Shown here piece after piece: positions 6,975-8,128 of a stretch of 8,128 nt of DNA (position 1 is its first letter; each line of letters starts with the position of its first letter). Below the pieces are notes generated by a model. The model saw only the letters and a program-made list of their open reading frames with translations. It was not told the DNA's origin and made no database searches. The stretch comes from Mycobacterium sp. (GTDB taxonomy: Bacteria > Actinomycetota > Actinomycetes > Mycobacteriales > Mycobacteriaceae), in assembly GCA_025965815.1 (NCBI GenBank), contig JAOPWF010000466.1, forward strand, positions 1 through 8,128, in the 5' to 3' direction. Made by a program: the position numbers and the translations under genes.

Positions 6975-6977
6975 GGC

Positions 6978-7008
6978 TTGTGGTTTCGGCGCCGTCGTGG
7001 GCCACGAT
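6978..7008 (+). promoter_or_regulatory. Weak candidate promoter of the TetR gene (possibly leaderless)
   Basis: TTGTGG (6978-6983) and CACGAT (7003-7008) are separated by 19 bp. The last base of the -10-like hexamer lies 7 nt before the A of the ATG at 7015, the spacing expected if transcription starts at the start codon. The only purine-rich stretch before the ATG (GGGAAG, 7009-7014) touches it and is too close to act as a normal Shine-Dalgarno. The hexamers match consensus only loosely. Confidence 0.3.
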
Positions 7009-7014
7009 GGGAAG

Positions 7015-7695
7015 ATGCCGACAACCAGGGCCGGACGTCCGCGACTGACCACGCGGCGACGGCCAGGCACCACCGCGCGTGACGAAATCCTCGATGCCGC
7101 AGGCGAACTGTTCACGACCCGGGGTTACACCAGCACCTCGACGAGAACCATCGCCGAGGCCGTGGGAGTGCGCCAGGCGTCGCTGTACCACTACTTCAAG
7201 ACCAAGGACGAGATTCTCTCGGCGCTGCTCCATCAGACCGTGACGCCGACATTGTGCTTCGTTTCGAGCCTGTCCGCTGTGCAACCGGCCCTGACCCCCG
7301 CGCAGCATCTGCACGCCCTGGCCGCCTTCGACGGTGCGCAGCTGTTCTACGGGCGCTGGAATCTGGGTGCGCTCTACCTGCTACCCGAGCTGCGGGGCGC
7401 GCGACTGTCCACGTTCTGGGCGGACCGGGAACGTCTCCGCCTGCACTATCTGGGCCTGAGCAGGACCGTCGTGGCGGGAAGCGGCGTCGCCGAGGATGCC
7501 GCCGACCTACCGTTCCGGCTGGTCGAGTCGCTGGTGAACATGTGGACGAACAGACCCGACGCCGAGCGGTCACAGCTGCCCGAACATGTTGCGGATGCAT
7601 GTCTGCGGGTTCTCGGCGTGCCCGAAAGCGCGATGCCCGAACTGCGGGCCCGGACCCGGCTCGAGGTCTCCCGCCACACCGCGACCGCCGGCTAG
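7015..7695 (+). CDS. TetR/AcrR-family transcriptional regulator
   Basis: Probable repressor of the divergent importer operon and of itself, 226 aa. The N-terminal arm is Arg-rich with GRPR at 7-10. The TetR DNA-binding domain covers about 20-70: helix 1 'ARDEILDAAGELFTTRGY' (21-38), then the helix-turn-helix RTIAEAVGVRQASLYHYF (44-61) and the TKDEIL block (63-68). The rest (about 75-226) is the helical ligand-binding and dimer domain, with no motif I can tie to a ligand. The frame is open back to an ATG at 6883, but that start would put the operator and promoter inside the gene and add 44 residues without family character; the ATG at 7015 is right in front of the normal TetR N-terminus. The stop codon overlaps that of the convergent Nudix gene. 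Confidence 0.93.
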   Translation: MPTTRAGRPRLTTRRRPGTTARDEILDAAGELFTTRGYTSTSTRTIAEAVGVRQASLYHYFKTKDEILSALLHQTVTPTLCFVSSLSAVQPALTPAQHLHALAAFDGAQLFYGRWNLGALYLLPELRGARLSTFWADRERLRLHYLGLSRTVVAGSGVAEDAADLPFRLVESLVNMWTNRPDAERSQLPEHVADACLRVLGVPESAMPELRARTRLEVSRHTATAG

Positions 7696-8128
7696 CGGGT
7701 CGACCCTTCGTCGAACCGCGCGAGGCTCGGCAGCTCCATCAGCCGGTCCAGCAAGCTCCGCTGGCCCTTGAGCAGCTTGGATCGCGCCGCGGCCACCGAA
7801 AACCAGCCGACACGGTCGATTTCGGGGTGTTCCCGGACGTTGCCGGAACCCTTGGGCCACTCCAGCTCGAAAGTATTGCTCCGTGACCCGGTCAGATCGA
7901 GGTCACCCTGGACGGCGAACACCGTCACGACCTTGCCGCTGGGCTGCTTGACCGGCGGGAACTCAGTGCGCGGCCCGTCGGGTGCCGTCATACCTATCTC
8001 CTCGTGGATCTCCAGTCGGGCGACGTCGCATGGCGCCTCTACCTCGGTGTACTCCCCTTTCGGGACCGACCATGCGCCGTCGTCCTTCTTCGCCCAGAAC
8101 GGTCCGCCGGGGTGGCCGATCAACACCT
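7692..8128 (-). CDS. Nudix hydrolase (5' end outside window)
   Basis: Nudix-family hydrolase missing its N-terminus; about 145 codons are visible. The open frame runs to the window edge, and the first visible residues (V-L-I-G-H-P-G-G) are internal to the fold, so the GTG at 8126 is not taken as a start. The block FWAKKDDGAWSVPKGEY precedes the Nudix box. The box fits G-x5-E-x7-R-E-U-x-E-E-x-G-U, except that the Arg of 'RE' is Leu (V-A-R-L-E-I-H-E-E-I-G). The metal-binding glutamates are all present. The C-terminal part ends in the 'GWFSVAAARSKLLKGQ' block common in this subgroup. Members hydrolyse nucleoside diphosphates linked to another moiety; the substrate here is unknown. It is convergent with the TetR gene and probably unrelated to the importer operon. 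Confidence 0.9.
   Translation of the reverse strand, partial: VLIGHPGGPFWAKKDDGAWSVPKGEYTEVEAPCDVARLEIHEEIGMTAPDGPRTEFPPVKQPSGKVVTVFAVQGDLDLTGSRSNTFELEWPKGSGNVREHPEIDRVGWFSVAAARSKLLKGQRSLLDRLMELPSLARFDEGSTR

Larger units (their letters stand above)
6796..7014. promoter_or_regulatory. Divergent promoter/operator region between importer operon and TetR gene
   Basis: 219-bp non-coding region between two divergent starts. It is clearly less GC-rich around its two palindromes than the flanking genes. It must hold the operon promoter (minus strand) and the regulator promoter (plus strand). I could not find a convincing -35/-10 pair for the operon. Between the palindromes lies a 7-bp direct repeat, CGTAACC, at 6906-6912 and 6927-6933, exactly 21 bp apart, which might be promoter elements or a second protein site. 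Confidence 0.8.

Noticed and set aside
6883..7014. Upstream ATG for the TetR gene, adding 44 residues
   Set aside because: It would put the 32-bp palindrome inside the coding region, and the added residues do not resemble a TetR N-terminus.
6849..7115. Short minus-strand frame crossing the divergent region and the TetR start
   Set aside because: It reads through both the palindrome and the opposite strand of the helix-turn-helix gene, with no recognisable motif.

Overview
The window looks like chromosome from a high-GC actinobacterium. All genes have strongly GC-biased third positions, the lipoprotein and transporter subunits are of actinobacterial style, and the partial Nudix protein carries the 'FWAKKDDGAW' block often seen in mycobacterial and related proteins. 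Mycobacteriales (Mycolicibacterium, Nocardia or Rhodococcus type) is my best guess. The genus is not decided by anything I can see.

Layout. From about 6795 down to position 1, six genes run on the minus strand as one tightly packed operon. In transcription order they are: a fused two-domain ABC ATPase (6795-4786), a DppC/OppC-type permease (4786-3917), a DppB/OppB-type permease (3907-2912), an isochorismatase-like cysteine hydrolase (2860-2210), a family 5 solute-binding lipoprotein (2213-615), and a metallo-beta-lactamase-fold hydrolase of the N-acyl-homoserine-lactonase type (610 to the window edge, 3' end missing). Four of the five junctions overlap or lie within 10 bases, which suggests translational coupling. 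The one larger gap (51 nt) precedes the cysteine hydrolase, which has a perfect AGGAGG ribosome binding site. A TetR-family regulator (7015-7695, plus strand) is divergent from the operon. A partial Nudix hydrolase (8128-7692, minus strand) converges on it, with both stop codons inside one CTAG.

Regulation. The divergent intergenic region (6796-7014) holds two near-identical palindromes, CTGTCATTTGACAG (6857-6870) and CTGTCATATGACAG (6952-6965). The second is the core of a perfect 32-bp palindrome. Their centres are 95 bp apart, about nine helical turns. They are the obvious operators for the TetR protein and could support looping between the two promoters.

How it works together (inference). 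The lipoprotein captures a small polar compound outside the membrane (peptide, amide, or another ligand of family 5 binding proteins). The permease pair and fused ATPase import it. The two hydrolases, one acting on C-N bonds by a Cys-Lys-Asp triad and the other probably on a lactone or similar ester/amide ring with a two-metal site, then open or cleave it. The TetR protein probably senses the substrate or a product. The substrate cannot be read from the sequence. The combination of a dedicated importer, an amidase-like cysteine hydrolase and a lactonase-like enzyme under one local regulator is the most interesting aspect of the window.
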